Part shown: piece by piece, positions 38,632 to 46,363 of the stretch
Layout: the number at the start of each line of letters is the position of its first letter
Numbering within the stretch: position 1 is the stretch's first letter
Assembly (NCBI RefSeq): GCF_001189845.1
Contig: NZ_LFLZ01000024.1
Coordinates: 1 to 64,000 of the forward strand
DNA: 64,000 nucleotides
Source of the DNA: Bradyrhizobium tropiciagri
GTDB lineage: Bacteria; Pseudomonadota; Alphaproteobacteria; Rhizobiales; Xanthobacteraceae
Direction: 5' to 3'
Program-made: the position numbers and the translations under genes
Notes under the pieces: generated by a model
Told to the model about the DNA's origin: nothing
Seen by the model: only the letters and a program-made list of their open reading frames with translations
Database searches by the model: none

Positions 38632-39390
38632 ATGAAGCTGCAACTCCTGCGAAACGCAACATTGAAGCTTACTCTCGGCGAGCGGACGATACTCATCGAT
38701 CCGTTCTTCGCTCCGAAGCACAGCCGCCCCTCCATTGCGGGACGCTCACCAAATCCGCTGGTCGATCTCCCCGTGAGTATCGATCGGGTCCTGGACGGCG
38801 TCGAGCTCGTTATCGTTTCTCATCTCCATTCGGATCATTTCGATTCCGTGGCGCAAGGTCTGGTCCCCAAAGATCTGCCGATCGTCTGCCAACCCGGAGA
38901 TGACACCAAGATACGCTCCTTTGGCTTCGAAAAGGTCACGCCACTTCACGACAACCTTGTTTGGCGCGGCGTTAAGCTCACCCGACGCGAAGGTCGTCAC
39001 GGCTTCGGCCCTGTCGTCGAGAAGATGGGGCCGGTCATGGGGTTCAGCGTTGAACTGGAAGGCGAGCCGAGCCTCTATTGGGCGGGCGACACGGTCCTTT
39101 ACCCGCCGGTCGAGGAGACGATTCGAAGCACCGACCCGGATATCATCGTGATTCATCCGTCCGGAGCGCTCTGGGAGGGGCAATCGATAGCCATGGATGC
39201 GGAGCAAGCCGTGACGCTCGGCAGCACCTTTTCGCGTCCGATCATCGTCGCGACCCATTTGGAGGCTCTTGATCACACGACCGTCAGCCGAGATGACCTG
39301 CGGCACAAGTTGCTCGCCCAGAACATCGCTGCCGAACGATTTCTGATCCCCCATGACGGCGAAGTGCTGACCCTCGGCGTCCCAGCTTGA
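38632..39390 (+). CDS. Metallo-beta-lactamase-fold hydrolase (UlaG-like)
   Basis: A 252-aa metallo-hydrolase. The metal motif is SHLHSDHFD with His64-x-His66-x-Asp68-His69. LHDNLVWRGVKLTRREGRHG and SLYWAGDTVLYPPVEETIRS contribute further ligands, and VATHLEALDHTTVSRDDLRH provides the last His. The start MKLQLLRNATLKLTLGERTI matches UlaG-like proteins, which cleave lactone or phosphodiester bonds. It is 15 bp after the PPOX gene, so it is co-transcribed. The substrate is unknown; a lactone product of the neighbouring enzymes is a guess. Confidence 0.85.
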   Translation: MKLQLLRNATLKLTLGERTILIDPFFAPKHSRPSIAGRSPNPLVDLPVSIDRVLDGVELVIVSHLHSDHFDSVAQGLVPKDLPIVCQPGDDTKIRSFGFEKVTPLHDNLVWRGVKLTRREGRHGFGPVVEKMGPVMGFSVELEGEPSLYWAGDTVLYPPVEETIRSTDPDIIVIHPSGALWEGQSIAMDAEQAVTLGSTFSRPIIVATHLEALDHTTVSRDDLRHKLLAQNIAAERFLIPHDGEVLTLGVPA

Positions 39391-39509
39391 GCAGAAACGA
39401 CGACGAAGTGCGATGGCCATTCCAACAAATTGGACGGACAAGAAACAGACAGTGTTAGTGTGCGTACCATTCGCGGCATTCCCAACCCTCAAGCCGGTGG
39501 AGCAATTGG

Positions 39510-39815
39510 ATGACGAGATGGGTTGCAATCTTTGAGGACCATCCTGAAGCCGAAAAGGGCTGGATACGGCAACAGCACTCGCAAGATCATTTTGCCTATC
39601 TTGCGCAAAATTGCGGAAGGATCCTTCTCGCCGGCGGGCTACGGAATTCGCCGGACGAATGGTACGGTGGTGGATTGTGGGTATTGGAAGTGAAAGATCG
39701 GAACGAAGCCGTCTCGCTCTGCGAACAGGATCCATATTTTCGACTTGGCCTGCGACGAGGATATCAACTCTACCTATGGGGCAAGGCACCGTGCTACGGC
39801 GATGTCCAACTATAG
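39510..39815 (+). CDS. YciI-family protein
   Basis: A 101-aa protein with the YciI/ferredoxin-like dimeric barrel: MTRWVAIFEDHPEAEKGWIR, HFAYLAQNCGRILLAGGLRN, and SLCEQDPYFRLGLRRGYQLY. Conserved His/Asp of the family appear as QHSQDHFAY. YciI proteins are small dehydratase- or isomerase-like enzymes, often fused or linked to pathways with unstable lactones (muconolactone isomerase fold). It lies 119 bp after the metallo-hydrolase on the same strand. Start ATG 39510 follows tggagcaattgg. Confidence 0.82.
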   Translation: MTRWVAIFEDHPEAEKGWIRQQHSQDHFAYLAQNCGRILLAGGLRNSPDEWYGGGLWVLEVKDRNEAVSLCEQDPYFRLGLRRGYQLYLWGKAPCYGDVQL

Positions 39816-40062
39816 CTCTGGAGGCCGTGTGGTCGGGCATGACTGGGATTGTTCCGAAGTCAGGGCTTGGTGCGCATGCCTCAATAGTTTGCTCATCGCA
39901 CTATGCGACGGATCACCTGGCCGTCCTCGAAAAAGGACGGTCACTTCCGGGAAAGATTGACCTCGCGCGGTCAGTGGAAAAGCGTTCTCATCCCCAAGTC
40001 CGGGGCGTCATCCCACAGCAATGCGCGTTTTGATCTCAACTCCTGGACATGAACGCACTTCG

Positions 40063-40953
40063 ATGAATGTCGTAGCCCCGCTGCTCTTTCTGGTCATGTG
40101 GAGCAGCGGTGCCATTTTCGTGAAGCTTGGCCTCATGAGTTCGTCCGTCTGGACGTTCCTCGCCATCCGCTCCACCGGCGCAATGCTCGTTCTCGCGGTC
40201 GTCTTGGCCATCGGCTTCCGATCTGACCTTCGCGCCGCCTTAATGTTGCCTCGTCGGATCATTCTCTGGGCGGTCTTTGTCGGCGTCTTGCTGCAGGCAG
40301 GCTACCAAGGCGCGTACTTTCTGGCGATCGCTCACAAACTGTCACCCGGCACACTCACGATCATCCTTGGCGCTCAGCCCTTGTTGACGCCATTTGTCGC
40401 CCGGGAACGGACGTCATGGGCGGGCAAGGCGCTCCTGCTTACAGGATTTTTCGGATTGGTATTGGCGGTTGCCGGTACACGCGAGTTGGGTGATGGTTCG
40501 GTGCTGGGACTTACTTTCGGGGTAGTTGCGCTTGCGGCTATTACGGTAGGGGCCGCCTTGCAAAAACAGATCGGGGTCACCGTGGCCCGCTCGATCCTGT
40601 GGCAGTATATCGGCTCAGTACTGATCTTTGGCGCGATCGTAACGGTGACCGGCTGGTACGCCACCCCAAGTATCAGCTTCCTGGTCTCTGCGACATGGAT
40701 GATCCTGGTCGTGTCCGTTGGTGCGAACGTACTGCTCCTATATATGTTGTCGCGACATCCGGCCTCGAAAGTTGGTGTCGTATTTTACTTTGTACCGATC
40801 GTTACCTTGATCGGGGAGCATTACATCTACGGTACGGCTCACAGTGCAGAAGCAGTGATCGGGGCCGCGATCGTCGTCCTGTCCTCACTGACATTCGCCA
40901 AGCTCGACGTCCTGCTGTCGCATCTAAGCACGCGCACAGCGGACAAATCGTAG
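40063..40953 (+). CDS. DMT-superfamily (EamA) transporter
   Basis: A 296-aa inner membrane protein with about ten hydrophobic helices and the two-repeat EamA organisation. Typical are VAPLLFLVMWSSGAIFVKLG, TFLAIRSTGAMLVLAVVLAI, AGYQGAYFLAIAHKLSPGTL, and LLLTGFFGLVLAVAGTREL. I chose ATG 40063 (MNVVAPLLF), which is the family-like start; ATG 40021 would add 14 residues. These carriers export amino acids, metabolites or drugs. As the last plus-strand gene of the nitrilase set it may export an end product. A 247-bp gap separates it from YciI, so co-transcription is not sure. Confidence 0.87.
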   Translation: MNVVAPLLFLVMWSSGAIFVKLGLMSSSVWTFLAIRSTGAMLVLAVVLAIGFRSDLRAALMLPRRIILWAVFVGVLLQAGYQGAYFLAIAHKLSPGTLTIILGAQPLLTPFVARERTSWAGKALLLTGFFGLVLAVAGTRELGDGSVLGLTFGVVALAAITVGAALQKQIGVTVARSILWQYIGSVLIFGAIVTVTGWYATPSISFLVSATWMILVVSVGANVLLLYMLSRHPASKVGVVFYFVPIVTLIGEHYIYGTAHSAEAVIGAAIVVLSSLTFAKLDVLLSHLSTRTADKS

Positions 40954-41342
40954 TCAACCGAGTGCATTATAGTGACGCCTTTGATTGCACAGCGTCCCGC
41001 CAGCTACCTTACGTCAGTCTGCGCCATCCACGATGCAGGCATCAGGCTCAAGGGAGGGCTGCCACTTGTCGGTATGGTAGCCGAGAAAAAGAACGATCGA
41101 TGCTTCACTCGGGGAGATAGGGCTTCATCGCAGATGATGTTCGTCTGTGAGCTATCTGGGCGAGGGAAACCCGACGGTACTTGAGGCGACTGCGGCAATA
41201 GGTGACTGGAAAATCAGTCCATGATGGCCATGAAAGGACGTTCTGCAAACTACGGTGGAAGTTAGAACGACATTGGCGTCAAACGTCGAAAAATGAATTT
41301 CAGTCCCATCGAATTGTAGGCAAGAGTTTGCGAAGCTGACTG
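40954..41342. other. Intergenic region, no gene seen
   Basis: About 390 bp between the DMT carrier and the third Ssu-type operon, clearly less GC-rich than the genes. Only short ORFs occur, none with family resemblance. It probably holds the promoter for the operon starting at 41374. Confidence 0.5.
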
Positions 41343-41358
41343 CGTCTCAAACGAGACG
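41343..41358 (+). promoter_or_regulatory. Small hairpin overlapping the ribosome site of the permease gene
   Basis: cgtctc and gagacg form a 6-bp stem with loop aaac, and the ribosome-binding-like acggag (41356-41361) overlaps its right arm. The start codon follows 12-15 bp downstream. Such a stem could mask the ribosome site; it is small and may be chance. Confidence 0.3.
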
Positions 41359-41373
41359 GAGTACATCGAACGA

Positions 41374-42303
41374 ATGACAGATGCGTCGTTTCTTTCTTCG
41401 TCTGCCGGCGAGGCGGCGACGCGAGCGGTTGTCCGCATGGAAGTCGCCTTGCGAACAGGCGCACCGATGGTGACGGTCGTGGCGGATGTGCCGCGCGAGA
41501 GCGACGCATCTGCGTCCCGCGCGCAAGCGGTGCAGTGGCGTTCATTGCTTCTGCCTTGGCTGCCACCATTGGGATTGCTGGCTGTTTGGCAATGGTTGTC
41601 GGCTACGGGCATAGTCTCGACAGCTATCGTGCCCGCGCCATTGGACATCTGGAACGCCGCGCGCCAGCTTGCCGAACGCGGAGAATTGCAACACGACATC
41701 CTGGTCAGCCTGCGGCGCGTCGCGATCGGCTTCAGCATCGGGGCGGCAAGTGGCCTGTTGTTGGGCTTGGTCGTCGGACTGTTCGTTGTGGCGCGTGACC
41801 TTCTCGATCGCTCGCTGCAGATGGTCCGGACGATCCCACATCTCGCACTCGTGCCATTGATGATCCTCTGGTTCGGGATCGGCGAGGAGCCGCGGCTGAT
41901 TCTCGTCGCGATGGGATCGCTGTTCCCGGTCTATATCAATACTGTCGGCGGCATTCGCAATGTCGATCCCAGGCTGATCGAGCTCGGTAGGTCCTATGGA
42001 CTGGGGCGCGCGGAGCTTGTGTGGTCGATCATCCTGCCGGCGGCGCTGCAGCCGATCCTGGTCGGAATCCGCTATGCGCTTGGCGTGGCCTGGTTGACGC
42101 TCGTCGTCGGCGAAACGATCGCCTCGCGCGACGGCGTCGGATACCTCGTCCAGAATGCCCGCGAGTTGCTCCGCATCGATATCATCATGCTGGCCATCAT
42201 ACTCTATGCGATCGCGGGCTGGCTGTCCGATCTCGTCACGCGCCTGATTGAGCAACGCCTGCTCCGCTGGCATCCCAACTATGCCGATCGAGGGGCGCCA
42301 TGA
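41374..42303 (+). CDS. Ssu-type ABC permease
   Basis: A 309-aa permease of the sulfonate/taurine/nitrate group. After a polar N-terminal 50 residues the core has LPWLPPLGLLAVWQWLSATG, FSIGAASGLLLGLVVGLFVV, PHLALVPLMILWFGIGEEPR, and the EAA loop LGRSYGLGRAELVWSIILPA, with about six membrane segments. It overlaps the ATPase gene by ATGA (42300-42303). Unlike the other Ssu-type sets, the permease comes first and the binding protein third. The N-terminal extension before residue 50 is unusual; an internal start (for example ATG 41437) is possible. Confidence 0.87.
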   Translation: MTDASFLSSSAGEAATRAVVRMEVALRTGAPMVTVVADVPRESDASASRAQAVQWRSLLLPWLPPLGLLAVWQWLSATGIVSTAIVPAPLDIWNAARQLAERGELQHDILVSLRRVAIGFSIGAASGLLLGLVVGLFVVARDLLDRSLQMVRTIPHLALVPLMILWFGIGEEPRLILVAMGSLFPVYINTVGGIRNVDPRLIELGRSYGLGRAELVWSIILPAALQPILVGIRYALGVAWLTLVVGETIASRDGVGYLVQNARELLRIDIIMLAIILYAIAGWLSDLVTRLIEQRLLRWHPNYADRGAP

Positions 42304-43028
42304 ACGGCGCAGAAGTCAGCCTGCGCTCGGTCAGCAAGTCATTCGCCGGCCGCTCGGTGCTGCGCAAGGTCGATCTCGACATCGCGGCCGGCCAGTTTGT
42401 TTCGATCATCGGCCCGAGCGGCGCCGGCAAGTCGACGCTGCTGCGCCTCGTGGCGGGGTTGGATGCGCCTTCCGTAGGCCGTATCGAGCTGCGTACGACC
42501 GGCCACAGGGCGGATGTCCGCTTGATGTTCCAGGAGGACCGCTTGCTGCCGTGGCGAACGGTGCTCGGCAATGTCCGATTGGGCCTCAAGGGCCGGGACC
42601 GGGAGGCTCGCGACATTCTCCGCGCCGTGGGATTGCAGGGACGCGAGACCGAGTTTCCGGTTGCACTGTCCGGCGGTCAGCGCCAGCGGGTGGCGCTGGC
42701 CCGAGCGCTCATCCATGAGCCGGACCTGCTGTTGCTCGACGAGCCGTTCGGTGCGCTCGACGCCATCACCCGCGCGGCGATGCAGTTGCTGCTGGAGCAA
42801 TTGCTCGCTGCACGGCCCCGGACTGTCCTGCTGGTTACGCATGATGTGGAGGAAGCGCTGCTGCTCTCCGATCGGGTGCTCCTGGTCAAGGATGGCGGCG
42901 TCGCGCGGGACCTCGTGTTCGACCGCCAGCGTCCGCGTCACCGCGGCGATCCGGCGCTGGCCGCCCTGAAAGAAGAACTGCTCGACGGCTTATTGACGGC
43001 AGAAGGCAATTTGCCGGCGGTCGCATGA
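42300..43028 (+). CDS. Ssu-type ABC ATPase
   Basis: A 242-aa ATPase. The P loop GPSGAGKS is at 38-45, the Q-loop is LMFQEDRLLPWRTVLGNVRL, the signature LSGGQRQRVALARALI, and Walker B LLLLDEPFGALDAITR. VTHDVEEALLLSDRVLLVKD follows, exactly the SsuB style. Length is normal. Overlaps at both ends (ATGA with the permease gene, GTCGCATGA before the next) indicate translational coupling. It provides energy for sulfonate-type import. Confidence 0.93.
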   Translation: MNGAEVSLRSVSKSFAGRSVLRKVDLDIAAGQFVSIIGPSGAGKSTLLRLVAGLDAPSVGRIELRTTGHRADVRLMFQEDRLLPWRTVLGNVRLGLKGRDREARDILRAVGLQGRETEFPVALSGGQRQRVALARALIHEPDLLLLDEPFGALDAITRAAMQLLLEQLLAARPRTVLLVTHDVEEALLLSDRVLLVKDGGVARDLVFDRQRPRHRGDPALAALKEELLDGLLTAEGNLPAVA

Positions 43029-43048
43029 CATATCGAAAGGATATTTGC

Positions 43049-44134
43049 ATGACTTCGAGAGGTCCAATTGTCGGGCGTGGCCGCTCCGTTTCGCGGCGAA
43101 CATTCCTGGCGTCGGCCGGCGTCACCGTCGCAGCTGCCGCCGGCATGCGCGGCGGGCCGCTCGCGCATGCTGCCGACGCCGTTCCGCCGCAACTAACCGT
43201 GGCAGTGATCGGCGATGGCCGAACCGGCGTTTGGGCCTCTCTGCGAGCCGGAGCCGGCGGTCGCAATCTCGAGCAGGACCTCGGGACCAGGATCATCTGG
43301 CAACCGGGATTCACCGCTTCACTTCCCGTGATGGAGGCGGTGAAGGCGGGAGCGGTCGACTTCACATTCGCGACCGCAACCGCCGTCGTGAACGCCGTGC
43401 CGGCGCGTGTGCCGATCGTGCCACTTGCGGCCTATCCGCTGCCGGCCGACGAGGTCGATTTCCTGGTGCAGGCCAACTCTGCGATCAGGACCGCGGCGGA
43501 TCTGAAGGGCAAGAAGATCGCCCATCAGAATGGGACGACTGGCACCTACAGCTTGATCAAGTATCTGGAGAGCGCCGGGCTGAGATTGTCCGATGTGCAA
43601 GCGGTCAGCCTGAGCGGAGCGGACGCATTCACGGCGTTTGCGCAAGGGAGCATCGACGGCTGGATTCACTGGCAACCCGCCACCGCCCTCGCACTGACAA
43701 AGCTCGGCGACAAGGCGCGCCTGTTGTCCGACGTCAAGACCTACGACTACGCCTTCTATGTCGCGCGAGGCGAGGTCGCGGTGAATTATCCGCAGGTCCT
43801 TGCCAAGTTCATGAAGATCATCCGTGAGACGCAAGCCTATATCTTCGCGCATCCCGCGGAGTCGGTCGCGCTGTGGGCTTCTCAGGGCGGCTTCCCGCCC
43901 AACGGAACCGAGCAGGCGGTGTACGAGAAGCTGGTTCGCGACGCGAGACTATCGGAATCCACGGCGGTGGCGTTGAAGCCGGTCGACGAAGCCGCTGCCG
44001 CATCCACCCAGGACCTGGCGGATAATTTCCACGCCCTGGGCGTCTTGCCGAACAAGGTCGACGTACGGTCTTTCCTGCTTGGCGCGCAATTCGACGCGGC
44101 AAAGCAGGCCGTCGCCTTGGCACTCGGTGCATAG
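43049..44134 (+). CDS. Ssu-type ABC substrate-binding protein
   Basis: A 361-aa binding protein with twin-arginine motif SRRTFLASAGVTVAAAAGM and cleavage near AHAADA. The mature sequence has NLEQDLGTRIIWQPGFTASL and KAGAVDFTFATATAVVNAVP, typical of NMT1/SsuA-like proteins, then LKGKKIAHQNGTTGTYSLIK and GSIDGWIHWQPATALAL. I chose ATG 43049 since aaagga is about 8 bp upstream; ATG 43025, overlapping the ATPase stop, is an alternative. It ends the transporter part of the operon; an OsmC gene follows after 40 bp. Confidence 0.85.
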   Translation: MTSRGPIVGRGRSVSRRTFLASAGVTVAAAAGMRGGPLAHAADAVPPQLTVAVIGDGRTGVWASLRAGAGGRNLEQDLGTRIIWQPGFTASLPVMEAVKAGAVDFTFATATAVVNAVPARVPIVPLAAYPLPADEVDFLVQANSAIRTAADLKGKKIAHQNGTTGTYSLIKYLESAGLRLSDVQAVSLSGADAFTAFAQGSIDGWIHWQPATALALTKLGDKARLLSDVKTYDYAFYVARGEVAVNYPQVLAKFMKIIRETQAYIFAHPAESVALWASQGGFPPNGTEQAVYEKLVRDARLSESTAVALKPVDEAAAASTQDLADNFHALGVLPNKVDVRSFLLGAQFDAAKQAVALALGA

Positions 44135-44174
44135 CCAGCGACACGAAAACCAAGGCACACGGAGAAAGTATCAC

Positions 44175-44600
44175 ATGGGTATCCAGGCTGGCGAGACGGT
44201 CTTTATCACCTCTGCGACCACCGGCCTGTTCGGCCGCTATCTGGTCAGCGCAGGCACGAACCATTTCGTTTCCGATCAGCGTGCCGCTGCTGGCGGGCCC
44301 GGCGAGGCGATCACGGCCGGCGAGTTGCTCCTGTCGTCTCTTGGCAGCTGCTCGCTCGGCCTCATCCAGAAGACCGCGAAGGAGCACGGCATCGTCTTGC
44401 GCGAGGCGGGGACCGAAGTGTTGTTCCAGCGTCACGCCAGCGATCCCACGCAGTATGAAGCGATTCGCATCGCAGTACGGCTGTCCGGGGTGACTGCGCG
44501 TGAGGCCGAGACGCTGGTCGGCGGCTTCACCTCTAACTGTCCGATCTACAACACGCTAAAGCGTGGCGGGCCCGTCGAAATCACCTGGACCGTGAGCTGA
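44175..44600 (+). CDS. OsmC-family peroxidase-like protein
   Basis: A 141-aa OsmC/Ohr-fold protein. The two conserved cysteines are Cys59 in SSLGSCSLGL and Cys122 in TSNCPIYNTL. In this family they reduce organic hydroperoxides or persulfide-like substrates. ATG 44175 has ggagaaag upstream; the frame before it overlaps the binding-protein gene and is not coding. It lies between a sulfonate-type importer and a flavin monooxygenase, with only 2 bp to the latter, so it belongs to the pathway. A role in removing peroxide from uncoupled flavin turnover, or in handling a sulfur product, is inference. Confidence 0.88.
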   Translation: MGIQAGETVFITSATTGLFGRYLVSAGTNHFVSDQRAAAGGPGEAITAGELLLSSLGSCSLGLIQKTAKEHGIVLREAGTEVLFQRHASDPTQYEAIRIAVRLSGVTAREAETLVGGFTSNCPIYNTLKRGGPVEITWTVS

Positions 44601-44602
44601 TC

Positions 44603-45934
44603 ATGACTGCCAAGAAATTGCATCTTGCTGCCTTCGTCTCCGCCGGTCCGGTCTCGGGCAGTCATGGCGGATGGCGGCATCCGAAAGCGGACGGCGACCT
44701 GCTGTCCGCTGCCTACTACCAGAATATCGGCCGGTTGCTGGAGGAGGGCCGGTTTGACCTGCTCTTCATTCCTGACATTGTCGCCATTCCGGATACGCTT
44801 GGTGGCAGTCTGGACAGCCAGCTCCGCTATGGGGCCCTGGGGGCTCTGCGGCTCGATCCGCTGGTGGTGCTGTCGGTCATCGCGGGCGCGACCAAGCACC
44901 TCGGGCTCGGCGCGACCATCTCCACGACCTACACCCAGCCGTACAGTCTGGCGCGCGCGCTGGCGACGCTCGACCATGTCAGCGGCGGTCGCGCTGCATG
45001 GAACATCGTGACCTCATTTCAGGAAGCGGAAGCCCGCAACTTCGGGCTGACCGAGCAGCTCTCGCGCGACGAACGCTACGACCGCGCCGATGAGTTTCTC
45101 GATGTCACGACCAGGCTGTGGGACTCCTGGCAGGACAACGCTCTGGTTCGCGATCGTGAGGCGCCGCTGTTTGCCGATCCTGCCCGGGTACACCGGATCA
45201 ACCATGCCGGCAAATGGTTCAACGTCCAGGGTCCGCTCAATGTCAGTCGGCCGCCGCAAGGCCGTCCGGTTTTCATCCAAGCGGGGGCGTCGGCACGTGG
45301 CCGCGATTTCGCGGCGCGCTGGGCCGAGATCATCTTCGTAACTCCCGGCTTGATCGACGTAGCCGTCGAATTCCGGAATGACCTGCGTGCCCGGGCCGCG
45401 CGGTTCGGCCGCGATCCGGACTCGCTCAAGGTGCTGCCTGGCATCGTTCCTGTGATCGCCGACACCGAGAAGCAGGCCCAAGCGCTGCACGATGAGCTCT
45501 ATGGGCTCGCCCATGCCGAGGCCGGACTCTCGACATTGTCCTATCATCTCGGTGTCGACCTCTCGCTGTTTCCGCAGGATCAGGTCTTGCCGGAGAACCT
45601 CAATGTCCCCGGCGTCGAGGGGCACTATCGCGAGGTCTCCGAACTCACCCGTCGCTCCGGTCTCAACCTCGCCGAGCTCGGGCAACGTTATGGCGCTGGG
45701 CGTACAACCAGCGGCTTCACCGGCACTCCCGGTCTGGTCGCCGATCGCATGCAGGAATGGTTCGAGGCCGGAGCCTGCGACGGCTTCATGCTGCAGATCC
45801 CTTATCTTCCCGGCGGCGTCGAGGACGTGGTGCACCGGCTGGTACCCGAGCTGCAACGCCGCAGCTTGTTCCGCAGGGAATATGACGGCTCGACTTTGCG
45901 GGATTCGCTCGGGCTGGCTCGGCCGATGAGTTGA
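44603..45934 (+). CDS. LLM-class FMNH2-dependent monooxygenase (NtaA/SnaA/DszA family)
   Basis: A 443-aa luciferase-like monooxygenase, the usual length for the branch. Diagnostic are LHLAAFVSAGPVSGSHGGWR, FDLLFIPDIVAIPDTLGGSL, LDHVSGGRAAWNIVTSFQEA (AWNIVTS at 132-138), FNVQGPLNVSRPPQGRPVFI and HRLVPELQRRSLFRREYDG. It uses FMNH2 and O2 to split C-S or C-N bonds. It is the last gene of the operon permease-ATPase-binding protein-OsmC-monooxygenase. Start ATG 44603 follows the OsmC stop by 2 bp. Sulfur substrate inferred from the SsuABC-like partners. Confidence 0.87.
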   Translation: MTAKKLHLAAFVSAGPVSGSHGGWRHPKADGDLLSAAYYQNIGRLLEEGRFDLLFIPDIVAIPDTLGGSLDSQLRYGALGALRLDPLVVLSVIAGATKHLGLGATISTTYTQPYSLARALATLDHVSGGRAAWNIVTSFQEAEARNFGLTEQLSRDERYDRADEFLDVTTRLWDSWQDNALVRDREAPLFADPARVHRINHAGKWFNVQGPLNVSRPPQGRPVFIQAGASARGRDFAARWAEIIFVTPGLIDVAVEFRNDLRARAARFGRDPDSLKVLPGIVPVIADTEKQAQALHDELYGLAHAEAGLSTLSYHLGVDLSLFPQDQVLPENLNVPGVEGHYREVSELTRRSGLNLAELGQRYGAGRTTSGFTGTPGLVADRMQEWFEAGACDGFMLQIPYLPGGVEDVVHRLVPELQRRSLFRREYDGSTLRDSLGLARPMS

Positions 45935-46278
45935 TTCGTACGGGCGATGCCGGCTGATCCTGCACGGTGCTGCCAGAAGATTGATGAAGGCTTTCGCTGT
46001 TCGACCAATTGGGTGAGACGGACGTGACAGCGTTCCCGCATCACTCCCCAATTATCAGGGGATATTCGGAGATCCGCCGTTGCGTCACGTTCAGGCAGCA
46101 TCGGATTGTCGGCTTCGCATCGTGTTGGATCGATTTCATCCGTCAATGATGCTGGCTTGCGAATTATTTTTCAAACTTCGCTTGTGGACAGCGTGTCGAT
46201 CGTTTGCATGTTGCGCTCATGCGCGGCCACGAATTAGATCGCACTGCAACAGAAGCGATGCCTGCAAATAATGGTTGA
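45935..46278. other. Intergenic region with no gene
   Basis: About 345 bp, relatively AT-rich at 46130-46200, between two plus-strand operons. Short frames exist but show no family resemblance. A promoter for the Dpp-type operon is expected here. Confidence 0.5.
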
Positions 46279-46324
46279 GGCGCAGACATTCTCCATCCTC
46301 CAAATGGAAAATGTTCGATGCGCC
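46279..46324 (+). promoter_or_regulatory. Long leader hairpin before the Dpp-type operon
   Basis: Outer arms ggcgca / tgcgcc (46279-46284 and 46319-46324) and inner arms acattctccat / atggaaaatgt (46286-46296 and 46304-46314, one mismatch) form a stem of about 17 bp with a cctccaa loop. It ends 40 bp before the ATG at 46364. No T run follows, so it is not a terminator. An octamer direct repeat ggtgacgc (46325-46332 and 46354-46361) follows. It may be a leader RNA structure or an operator. Confidence 0.45.
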
Positions 46325-46363
46325 GGTGACGCAGGCATTGGAAAAAAAATGCAGGTGACGCGA

